Source: an uncultured Lachnospiraceae bacterium (GTDB lineage: Bacteria; Bacillota; Clostridia; Lachnospirales; Lachnospiraceae). From it: a stretch of 6,329 nt of DNA. Both the position numbers and the translations under genes were made by a program. Below, one piece after another: positions 1-4,983 of this stretch. The first letter of the stretch is position 1. Every line of letters starts with the position of its first letter. The notes beneath the pieces are model-generated. The model saw nothing but the letters and a program-made list of their open reading frames with translations, was not told the DNA's origin and did no database searches. Location of the stretch: positions 1 through 6,329 of the forward strand of contig CAMWUP010000124.1 of assembly GCA_947177465.1 (NCBI GenBank), given 5' to 3'.

Positions 1-19
1 GGTATATCCGCTACGCTTT

Positions 20-457
20 TTATGACAGCATAATTGCAACCGCCCTTGCCACGCCGCCTGCGCCCAGTATCAGAACCTGTTCGCCTTCCACGCGGATGCC
101 GTCTCCCGTCATGGCGCGGTACAGCCCCGGCATATCTGTATTATAGCCCTTGTAGCCACCGCCGCACCTTACCAGCGTGTTGACCGCTCCTATTTTCTCT
201 GCCAGCCCGTCCACCTCTGTAAGATACGGCAAAATCCGCTCCTTGTGGGGAACCGTCACATTAAGCCCCTCAAGCCCTAACGCATATGCTCCCTTTACCG
301 CATTTTCCAATCCCTCAGCCTGTACCAAAAAAGGAACATAGACAAGATTTCTGCCAAGCAGCTCTGAGAGCGTATTGTGAATCAGCGGAGAAAGGGTGTG
401 TCCCACCGGATTACCAATCAGCCCGCAAGTCTTTGTCCGTCCGTTTATCTGCATCAC
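20..457 (-). pseudogene. aroE: Shikimate dehydrogenase AroE, N-terminal half only; interrupted or truncated by stop at the window edge
   Basis: AroE reduces 3-dehydroshikimate to shikimate with NADPH in the cytoplasm, within aromatic amino acid and chorismate synthesis. The 145 visible residues carry the substrate domain: T-L-S-P at 21-24 (shikimate-binding Ser region, first Ser replaced by Thr), NVTVPHKE at 66-73 with the catalytic Lys72, AVNT at 91-94 and YNTD at 105-108 with Asp108. The start of the NADP fold follows, GAGGVARAV at 132-140. The frame then hits TAA at 22-20, whereas the family is normally about 270-290 residues. A second in-frame TAG lies at 13-11. So the gene is either broken by nonsense or frameshift mutation, or carries a sequence error. 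AGGAGG at 470-465 lies 7 bases from GTG 457 and 10 from ATG 454; either could be the start. It follows yqeG by 14 bases and is surely cotranscribed. Family identity is certain; whether it is functional is not. Confidence 0.85.
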
Positions 458-471
458 AATTCTGCCTCCTG

Positions 472-990
472 TTATGCCTGCTTTTTGCCGGAAGCTTTTT
501 TACGTCTGTGGTAAAAATACAGAACAATTTTTTCCAGCTTCCTCTTCAGCACGATTTGTATTTCCTCTTTTGGATGAATCGGTTTTACCAGCCAGGTTTC
601 CATCCCCGCTTTTTTGGCGCCCCAGATATCCGTGAAAAGCTGGTCTCCCACAAACATGGTATTGTCTGGCTTTGTCCCAAGACGCTCCATCGCCTTATCA
701 TAGCCCGCGCGCTTCGGCTTGCCCGCCTTGCAGATATATGCCGCCCCCACCGCATCGTTAAACGGCTTTACTCTGGGCTCCTTGTTGTTTGATAAAAACA
801 GCACGTGAAAGCCGCACGCTTTCAATCTTGCAATCAGCGCCACAGCCCTCTCATCCGCCGGCGCGCCATGCGGCACCAGCGTATTGTCAATATCAAAAAT
901 AACACCACGAAAGCCTGCTTGATACAGGCCTTCGTAATCAATCACATATGCTGAAGCAACTTCATGATGCGGATAAAATCTTTGAAACAT
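472..990 (-). CDS. yqeG: YqeG-family HAD-IIIA phosphatase
   Basis: A 172-residue cytoplasmic protein of the haloacid dehalogenase superfamily, YqeG subgroup, predicted to hydrolyse a phosphate ester; its physiological substrate is not established. HAD motif I is FDIDNTL with nucleophile Asp33 and general acid Asp35. Motif II is FLSNN around Ser67. The KAGKPK stretch (88-93) supplies the motif III lysine. Motif IV is VGDQLFTDI with Asp116 and Asp121. There is no signal peptide. The C-terminus (146-172) is strongly basic. The ATG start follows a GGAAAAGGAA purine tract about 10 bases upstream. It sits 33 bases after nrdR and 14 before aroE, and the aroE Shine-Dalgarno begins one base after its stop codon, so the three form an operon. 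From memory, B. subtilis also has yqeG close to its shikimate dehydrogenase gene, which supports the assignment. Confidence 0.93.
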   Translation of the reverse strand: MFQRFYPHHEVASAYVIDYEGLYQAGFRGVIFDIDNTLVPHGAPADERAVALIARLKACGFHVLFLSNNKEPRVKPFNDAVGAAYICKAGKPKRAGYDKAMERLGTKPDNTMFVGDQLFTDIWGAKKAGMETWLVKPIHPKEEIQIVLKRKLEKIVLYFYHRRKKASGKKQA

Positions 991-1023
991 ATTGCATCCG
1001 TTCCTTTTCCTCTGCGACAGGCT

Positions 1024-1479
1024 TTATTTCTCCTGCCAGACACTTTTTAACTCTTCCATAAAGGTATGAATATCCTTGAACTCGCGGTACACAGAGGCAA
1101 ACCGCACGTAAGCCACCGCATCCAAATCCTTTAATTTGTTCATCACCAACTCGCCGATGACCTGACTTGGGATTTCCCGCTCTTCCATATTGAAGACTTC
1201 CGTCTCCACGCCGTCCACAAGCTGCGTAATCTGTGAGGCGCTGACCGGCCGCTTGTGACAGGCGCGCAATACGCCTCCCTCCAGCTTGCCACGGTCGTAG
1301 GTCTCGCGATTACTATCCTTTTTTATGATAATGAGGGGGATAGTCTCAATCTTTTCGTAGGTGGTAAAACGTTTGTCACACTCATCGCAAACACGGCGCC
1401 TGCGGATGGAATTGTTATCCTCCGCCGGTCTGGAATCAATCACTCTGGTATTTTCATGACCACAAAACGGACACTTCAT
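1024..1479 (-). CDS. nrdR: Transcriptional repressor NrdR (ribonucleotide reductase regulator)
   Basis: NrdR senses ATP/dATP through an ATP-cone and represses ribonucleotide reductase genes by binding paired NrdR boxes. The 151-residue product begins MKCPFCGH, the invariant family start. A zinc ribbon uses Cys3, Cys6, Cys31 and Cys34, followed by an Arg-rich strand (RRRR at 26-29) that contacts DNA. The ATP-cone spans about 46-136. Length matches the usual 150-160. The reading frame is open further upstream to GTG/ATG codons near 1503, but the family start at 1479 is preceded by GGGAGG at 1489-1484 (4-base spacer), so the shorter form is chosen. It is the first gene of the nrdR-yqeG-aroE unit, under a perfect sigma-A promoter at 1574-1546. 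No nrd gene and no convincing NrdR box is present in the window, so its targets lie elsewhere. Confidence 0.97.
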   Translation of the reverse strand: MKCPFCGHENTRVIDSRPAEDNNSIRRRRVCDECDKRFTTYEKIETIPLIIIKKDSNRETYDRGKLEGGVLRACHKRPVSASQITQLVDGVETEVFNMEEREIPSQVIGELVMNKLKDLDAVAYVRFASVYREFKDIHTFMEELKSVWQEK

Positions 1480-1545
1480 ATTGCCTCCCATTCCGCCGCG
1501 CAAACGGTCTTTTCCCTGTGTGCGGTTTCTGCCGCCTTTTTATTC

Positions 1546-1574
1546 ATTATAAAGCACACACGAAATCATGTCAA
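1546..1574 (-). promoter_or_regulatory. Perfect-consensus sigma-A promoter for nrdR-yqeG-aroE
   Basis: Reading the minus strand, TTGACA (1574-1569), a 17-base spacer (1568-1552) and TATAAT (1551-1546) match the housekeeping consensus at every position. The predicted transcription start is near 1539, giving a leader of about 60 bases before the nrdR ATG. The leader can form a short GCGG/CCGC hairpin (1535-1522, 6-base loop). The promoter begins only about 40 bases after the ymxH stop, and no T-tract terminator separates them, so ymxH readthrough could also reach nrdR. Confidence 0.85.
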
Positions 1575-1614
1575 CTTTTTTCACCCGCCGACAGCCTGCG
1601 CCGCTTAGAGAGGT

Positions 1615-1851
1615 CTACTCCGTGCAGATATCCACCAGAATAATGTCCGGCCCGATTTGTTTGATATCCCGATAGCAAATTACATAATCCTCCTGACACT
1701 TAAAAAAGTTTTCCCACTTGCTTCCCCGCGGTACAAACAGCTTATGTATGCACCCGTTTCTTTCGTCAAATTCCAGGTCAGCCACTTTTCCAAGCTGCTT
1801 ACAATCCCTTAAATTAATAACTTCCTTGCACTTCAATTCAGAAAAAAGCAT
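1615..1851 (-). CDS. ymxH: YlmC/YmxH-family PRC-barrel sporulation-associated protein
   Basis: A 78-residue soluble protein of the YlmC/YmxH family, a small PRC-barrel-like beta domain found in spore formers, often near sigma-G or sigma-E genes; its biochemical role is unknown. Family hallmarks are the opening LFSELKCKEVINL (2-14), a G-K-V-A-D-L-E-F-D strand (21-29), and the closing I-K-Q-I-G-P-D-I-I-L-V-D (63-74). The frame is open upstream to GTG 1902, which would add 17 residues. However, the extra part has no Shine-Dalgarno, is not typical of the family, and overlaps a perfect hairpin and the predicted transcription start. ATG 1851 is therefore chosen, though its own ribosome site (GGGA, 1859-1856) is weak. 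It is divergent from sigG with a shared 214-base intergenic region. Confidence 0.85.
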   Translation of the reverse strand: MLFSELKCKEVINLRDCKQLGKVADLEFDERNGCIHKLFVPRGSKWENFFKCQEDYVICYRDIKQIGPDIILVDICTE

Positions 1852-1861
1852 AAAATCCCGC

Positions 1862-1885
1862 GATTGAAAATCTAAATTTTCAATC
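1862..1885 (-). other. Perfect 10-bp inverted repeat (hairpin) in the ymxH leader
   Basis: Minus strand: GATTGAAAAT, loop TTAG, ATTTTCAATC. Arms are 1885-1876 and 1871-1862, with no mismatch. It ends 10 bases before the ymxH ATG at 1851, immediately beside the weak GGGA ribosome site. It is not followed by a T tract, so it does not look like a terminator. It could act as a translation-modulating RNA hairpin, a 5' stabiliser or a DNA operator; the sequence alone does not decide. Confidence 0.6.
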
Positions 1886-1909
1886 TTTACTCCGTCATAC
1901 ACTTTTTAT

Positions 1910-1938
1910 ACTATATGCCGGTTTTTATAAAATGCCAC
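1910..1938 (-). promoter_or_regulatory. Candidate promoter for ymxH
   Basis: Minus strand GTGGCA (1938-1933, 4 of 6 to TTGACA), 17-base spacer, TATAGT (1915-1910, 5 of 6 to TATAAT). Transcription would start near 1903 and include the hairpin at 1885-1862. The same -10 area (CATATAGT) also resembles a sigma-E -10 at 6 of 8 positions, so the sigma factor is uncertain. Confidence 0.4.
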
Positions 1939-1954
1939 TCCCATGCTTTTCTTT

Positions 1955-1983
1955 GAATAAATCAAAGCCATCTGCAAATACTA
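1955..1983 (+). promoter_or_regulatory. Candidate sigma-F/sigma-G promoter for sigG
   Basis: GAATA at 1955-1959 fits the GHATR -35 shared by sigma-F and sigma-G. GCAAATACTA at 1974-1983, after 14 bases, fits the sigma-F -10 (GGNNANAHTR) at 9 of 10 positions. The 3' part, AATACTA (1977-1983, 17-base spacer), fits the sigma-G -10 (CATNHTA) at 6 of 7. Consensus sequences are quoted from memory of B. subtilis. The start would fall near 1990, a leader of about 75 bases. This is what is expected for sigG, which in B. subtilis is switched on by sigma-F and maintained by sigma-G. Confidence 0.6.
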
Positions 1984-2065
1984 TAACAGACCAAAAGAGA
2001 AAACCGGATATTTTTCCGCAGATAAGCGCATATCGAAAATTTTTACAAAATGGAGGCATTACAAC

Positions 2066-2845
2066 ATGGCACAAGGTAAAGTAGAAATCTGCGGCGTCAA
2101 TACATCCCGTCTTCCCCTGTTAAAGCCCGAGGAAAAGGAAGCGCTCTTTTCACGCATTGAGCAGGGCGACAAAGACGCACGGGAACAATATATTGAAGGA
2201 AATTTAAGGTTAGTGCTCAGTGTCATCAAGCGCTTCTCCTCAAGCAACGAAAACGTGGACGATTTATTCCAAATCGGCTGCATCGGGCTTATCAAAGCCA
2301 TTGACAATTTCGATTCTTCCTTGAACGTCAAATTTTCCACCTATGCGGTTCCCATGATTATCGGAGAAATCCGCCGTTTTCTTCGTGACAACAATTCCAT
2401 CCGTGTCTCCCGCTCCTTAAAGGATACCGCCTACAAAGCCATCTACGCAAAGGAATCTCTGATGCGGAAAAATGCAAAGGAACCTTCGATTGAAGAGATT
2501 GCCACGGAAATCGGCATCGCAAAGGAAGATATTACTTATGCGCTGGATGCCATCCAGAATCCCATGAGTCTGTATGAGCCCGTCTTTACGGACGGCGGCG
2601 ATGCGCTTTACGTCATGGACCAGATTAGCGACAAAAAAAATAAGGAAGAGACCTGGGTGGAGCATCTCTCCCTTAGTGAAGCTATGAAACATTTAAATGA
2701 AAGGGAACACGAAATCATATCACTCCGCTTTTTCTCCGGTAAAACCCAGATGGAGGTCGCCGAGATGATAGGCATTTCACAAGCGCAGGTATCACGCCTT
2801 GAAAAAAATGCGCTGCGCTGTATGCGCAATTACCTGACGGCATAA
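2066..2845 (+). CDS. sigG: RNA polymerase sporulation sigma factor SigG (forespore, late)
   Basis: Sigma-G directs RNA polymerase to late forespore genes, including small acid-soluble proteins and germination genes. The 259 residues match the family length (260 in B. subtilis) and open with the subtype signature KVEICGVNTSRLP (5-17). Region 2 spans about 46-110, with NLRLVLSVIKRF, DDLFQIGCIGLIKAIDNFD and KFSTYAVPMIIGEIRRFLRDNN. Region 3 runs about 115-185. Region 4 with its helix-turn-helix lies at about 205-255 (TQMEVAEMIGISQAQVSRLEK, residues 227-247). TGGAGG at 2051-2056 with a 9-base spacer fixes the ATG. Unusually, the gene is on the strand opposite spoIIGA-sigE and ends 14 bases from the stop of a convergent small gene, with no clear terminator. 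At the position aligning with B. subtilis Asn45 it has Glu44. Identity is very secure. Confidence 0.97.
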   Translation: MAQGKVEICGVNTSRLPLLKPEEKEALFSRIEQGDKDAREQYIEGNLRLVLSVIKRFSSSNENVDDLFQIGCIGLIKAIDNFDSSLNVKFSTYAVPMIIGEIRRFLRDNNSIRVSRSLKDTAYKAIYAKESLMRKNAKEPSIEEIATEIGIAKEDITYALDAIQNPMSLYEPVFTDGGDALYVMDQISDKKNKEETWVEHLSLSEAMKHLNEREHEIISLRFFSGKTQMEVAEMIGISQAQVSRLEKNALRCMRNYLTA

Positions 2846-2859
2846 CCTGTTCTTATTTT

Positions 2860-3132
2860 TCAGGAAACGTTATTTTCCATCTCAAAAAGCCTGTCGTTTA
2901 TCCACGCAACGGCATCGAGAATCCCATCCTCAGAAAAACCGAACTCTTCGTGCTGCTTCTGCTCATCAGGAGTGGTCACGAAGTTAAACGGCTCCGGCCA
3001 TACGGTGACAAGCAGCTTCTTTTCCGTTTCGCCCTCCATGCCCTCCAGCCGGTAACGCAGTCCGCGATGACTTCCTGTAAACTCTGTCTTTTTTAAATAT
3101 TCCAGTGACAGAATATCTTCCCTCTTTATCAT
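2860..3132 (-). CDS. Unrecognised small cytoplasmic protein between sigE and sigG
   Basis: I do not recognise a characterised family. The 90-residue product is soluble and acidic, with no signal peptide, membrane segment or cysteine. It has a basic/aromatic N-terminal half (EYLKKTEFTGSHRGLRYRLEG, 11-31), a striking central WPEPFNFVTTPDEQK (45-59) and a C-terminal helix (ILDAVAWINDRLFE, 71-84). The pattern resembles conserved hypothetical proteins I recall from Lachnospiraceae, but that is not a verified match. The frame extends upstream to ATG 3162, but only ATG 3132 has a good ribosome site (AGAGAGG, 5-base spacer), and a promoter-like -10 lies just upstream of the longer start. It begins 68 bases after the sigE stop on the same strand and converges on sigG. 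Position suggests a link to sporulation or cell division, but this is inference only. Confidence 0.75.
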   Translation of the reverse strand: MIKREDILSLEYLKKTEFTGSHRGLRYRLEGMEGETEKKLLVTVWPEPFNFVTTPDEQKQHEEFGFSEDGILDAVAWINDRLFEMENNVS

Positions 3133-3173
3133 AAGCGCCTCTCTTTCCCGGCACACAATCATACCGCATGCTC

Positions 3174-3182
3174 AGTATAGCA
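3174..3182 (-). promoter_or_regulatory. Candidate extended -10 promoter for the 90-residue gene
   Basis: Minus strand TGCTATACT at 3182-3174 is an extended -10 (TG-N-TATACT, 5 of 6 to TATAAT). No good -35 lies 16-18 bases upstream. Transcription would begin near 3167 and leave a 35-base leader before ATG 3132, consistent with the shorter start chosen for the gene. Readthrough from sigE is an alternative. Confidence 0.35.
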
Positions 3183-3200
3183 CAAAATGACGCTCACGGG

Positions 3201-3971
3201 CTACTGCTTCTCAATCTCCTTTTTCAACTGCTTCATGATTTTCTTTTCCAGTCTGGAAATATAAGACTGTGAAATCCCTAAAAGCGCTGCTACCTCTTTC
3301 TGTGTCAGTTCCTGACCGTCAGGCGTGTTCAGACCGAACCTTAAGTTGATAATCGTCTGCTCCCGCTCGGAAAGCTTGGCAATCGCCTTCATTAAAAGCT
3401 TCTTTTCTACCTCTGTCTCAATATCACGGTAAATCACGTCTTCATCCGTACCAAGAATATCTGACAGCAGCAGTTCATTGCCATCCCAGTCCACATTAAG
3501 CGGTTCATCTATGGAAACCTCAAGCCTGGTCTTGTTATTCCTGCGCAGATACATCAAAATTTCGTTCTCAATACAACGTGAAGCATAAGTGGCAAGCTTG
3601 ATGTTTTTTTCCGGATTAAAGGTATTAATCGATTTAATCAGCCCAATGGTGCCAATTGAAATCAAATCCTCCACGCCTACGCCCGTATTGTCAAACTTTT
3701 TGGCGATATAGACCACCAGCCTGAGGTTGTGCTCTATCAGAATGGACTTTGCCGCGTCCTCATACTCCGTCCCCAAATCGCTTATCACTTCATTTTCCCG
3801 CTCGGCCGCTAACGGCGGCGGCAGGACCTCCGTACCGCCTATGTAATGAATGTCCCCCTGTCTGGCTCCCATACCCTGACGCAGCCTGAAAAGGGCATTT
3901 TCTTTTTTCAACACCTTAAACTGTATTTTCTTTGGAAAGGTATTTCCCGGTATCGCTACTTTTAATATCAT
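3201..3971 (-). CDS. sigE: Pro-sigma factor SigE (early mother-cell sporulation sigma factor)
   Basis: Sigma-E drives early mother-cell gene expression and is made as an inactive, membrane-associated precursor that SpoIIGA cleaves. The 256 residues include the core signature IHYIGGTEVLPPPL (41-54). Region 2 is NLRLVVYIAKKFDNTG through LISIGTIGLIKSINTFNPEKNIKLATYASRCIENEILMYLRRNN (82-146), very close to the B. subtilis protein. Region 3 contains DEPLNVDWDGNELLLSD (155-171), and the region 4 helix-turn-helix is TQKEVAALLGISQSYISRLEK (223-243). The pro-region before IHYIGG is about 40 residues, roughly 15 longer than in B. subtilis, and rich in Lys/Arg and hydrophobic residues. ATG 3971 is well supported by TGGAGG (3983-3978, 6-base spacer). 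It lies 23 bases after spoIIGA, in the same operon. Confidence 0.97.
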   Translation of the reverse strand: MILKVAIPGNTFPKKIQFKVLKKENALFRLRQGMGARQGDIHYIGGTEVLPPPLAAERENEVISDLGTEYEDAAKSILIEHNLRLVVYIAKKFDNTGVGVEDLISIGTIGLIKSINTFNPEKNIKLATYASRCIENEILMYLRRNNKTRLEVSIDEPLNVDWDGNELLLSDILGTDEDVIYRDIETEVEKKLLMKAIAKLSEREQTIINLRFGLNTPDGQELTQKEVAALLGISQSYISRLEKKIMKQLKKEIEKQ

Positions 3972-3994
3972 TTTAATCCTCCAGTCAAAATCAT

Positions 3995-4801
3995 TTATTC
4001 TTCTAACAGCTTTGGATGCAAAAGCATTTGATAATTTTGTGTCGTTGAAACTGCCTGCTCACTGACACCTATGTATATGCCACGGCAGCTTTTTTTGATT
4101 CCGCCAAGCTCAAACGTAATTTCGGGAAGTTCATATCCCTTCATAATGCCCCCTTCGCAGCCTACGCTTCGATAAGGAATGACTCGAAATCCTTTTTCCC
4201 TGTCCTCATTCTGCCATAATACCGCAAAGGCTTCCCTGTCAAGCACAGATACCGGCTTTCCGCTAATCGGCTCCTTCAGGCTGTTTCCCGTATCGACAAT
4301 CGCCTTCACAGTCATTTTGAAGCCGCTCCTTGTCAAAAGCTGCACTTCCAGTAACTCCTGTTTTTCCTGCTCCCGCCGCCCTGTTTCCCGATAAAATATA
4401 AGCTCCAGGATACCGCCTGACGCAAGCACTCCCATAATAGGTATCATATGCGTTCTGAAGGGCTTAATATGATTTCTCAAGAGCAGAAACCCACCTCCCA
4501 TCAGCAGTGCGTACATGAGCATTGTCTTTAAAATTTTAAAAAACGCTTTTATGGTACCCGGTTTAAATACAAATATCAGCATACCCGCACCGGCACAGAC
4601 CGAAGCTGTGACCACCTTGGGCACAATTCCAAACGGCAGCACGAACATCACACAATAACCCGCTCCTCCAATCACCGCCCCCAAGAACAGTCTGAACCGC
4701 GTGGCAGTGCGGTGCAGGCTTTTATTTACCAGAATCAGTAGATAGAGGTTCATGGTGAAATTCAACAGAAACAGGCTATCCAGATAAACCTCATAATACA
4801 C
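3995..4801 (-). CDS. spoIIGA: Sporulation sigma-E processing aspartic protease SpoIIGA
   Basis: SpoIIGA is the septum-located membrane protease that cleaves the pro-sequence from SigE once the forespore-made signal (SpoIIR in Bacillus) is received. The 268-residue product has about five hydrophobic membrane segments in its N-terminal half, roughly 7-26, 36-56, 58-80, 92-108 and 117-137. The cytoplasmic C-terminal protease domain has the catalytic motif VDTGNSL with Asp170. Further family marks are IPYRSVG (208-214) and the C-terminal YQMLLHPKLLEE. Translation starts at GTG 4801; AGGAGG (4810-4805) is only 3 bases away, an unusually tight spacing, and the frame has no other upstream start. It is the first gene of the spoIIGA-sigE operon, preceded by Spo0A-type sites and following the ftsZ terminator, the same arrangement as the classic spoIIG locus. 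Confidence 0.95.
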   Translation of the reverse strand: MYYEVYLDSLFLLNFTMNLYLLILVNKSLHRTATRFRLFLGAVIGGAGYCVMFVLPFGIVPKVVTASVCAGAGMLIFVFKPGTIKAFFKILKTMLMYALLMGGGFLLLRNHIKPFRTHMIPIMGVLASGGILELIFYRETGRREQEKQELLEVQLLTRSGFKMTVKAIVDTGNSLKEPISGKPVSVLDREAFAVLWQNEDREKGFRVIPYRSVGCEGGIMKGYELPEITFELGGIKKSCRGIYIGVSEQAVSTTQNYQMLLHPKLLEE

Positions 4802-4853
4802 CGGCCTCCTCTCCCTTCCTTGCCTTGCAGGTTATCCTTGCCACCTGATAATT

Positions 4854-4886
4854 ATTATAAGAGCCTGCCCACAAGGAATTTGTCAT
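4854..4886 (-). promoter_or_regulatory. spoIIG-type sigma-A promoter with long spacer
   Basis: Minus strand ATGACA (4886-4881, 5 of 6 to TTGACA), a 21-base spacer (4880-4860) and a perfect TATAAT (4859-4854). No reasonable -35 exists at the normal 17-base distance (CAAATT). The B. subtilis spoIIG promoter is known for a similar over-long spacer of 22 bp that makes it dependent on Spo0A-P, so the spacing is probably functional. The start would fall near 4847, about 46 bases before the spoIIGA GTG. Confidence 0.7.
4879..4885 (-). promoter_or_regulatory. Candidate Spo0A box overlapping the spoIIGA -35
   Basis: Minus strand TGACAAA is one mismatch from the 0A consensus TGNCGAA and overlaps the -35 hexamer. 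This is where the promoter-proximal Spo0A site sits in the B. subtilis spoIIG promoter. Confidence 0.5.
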
Positions 4887-4922
4887 ATTTATTCTATGGA
4901 CTGTCTGTTTTTTCAGGCATGT

Positions 4923-4929
4923 TTCGACA
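4923..4929 (-). promoter_or_regulatory. Perfect Spo0A box upstream of spoIIGA
   Basis: Minus strand TGTCGAA matches the 0A box exactly. Its centre is about 79 bases upstream of the predicted spoIIGA start. It lies just past the ftsZ terminator, in the non-coding gap, where an activator site would be expected. Confidence 0.65.
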
Positions 4930-4932
4930 TAC

Positions 4933-4963
4933 AAAAAAGAGCCGGCCGTCTCCGGTCAGCTCT
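4933..4963 (-). terminator. Intrinsic terminator of ftsZ
   Basis: On the minus strand AGAGCTG (4963-4957) pairs with CGGCTCT (4944-4938), with one U-G wobble. After one A-C mismatch, CCG pairs with CGG around a GAGA (GNRA-type) tetraloop at 4952-4949. Six Ts follow immediately (4938-4933). It lies 21 bases after the ftsZ stop and insulates spoIIGA from ftsZ transcription. Confidence 0.9.
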
Positions 4964-4983
4964 CTTCTTTTCAATTACTCTTT

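Noticed and set aside
286..792. 168-residue plus-strand open frame over aroE and yqeG
   Set aside because: It crosses two confident genes on the other strand, with no domain or ribosome site.
1480..1503. Eight-residue N-terminal extension of NrdR
   Set aside because: The invariant MKCPFCG start at 1479 has GGGAGG directly upstream, and that ribosome site lies inside the putative extension.
1900..1916. Possible NrdR box near the ymxH promoter (ATACTATATGC)
   Set aside because: It matches only the AT-rich core, lacks the flanking symmetry and second box, and ymxH is not a ribonucleotide reductase gene.
2028..2032. GCATA as another sigma-F/G -35 for sigG
   Set aside because: A correctly spaced -10 would fall on the TGGAGG ribosome site, and no -10 motif is there.
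2846..2866. CCTG/CAGG repeat between sigG and the convergent gene as a terminator
   Set aside because: The stem is only 4 bp with an 11-base loop, and no T tract follows on either strand.
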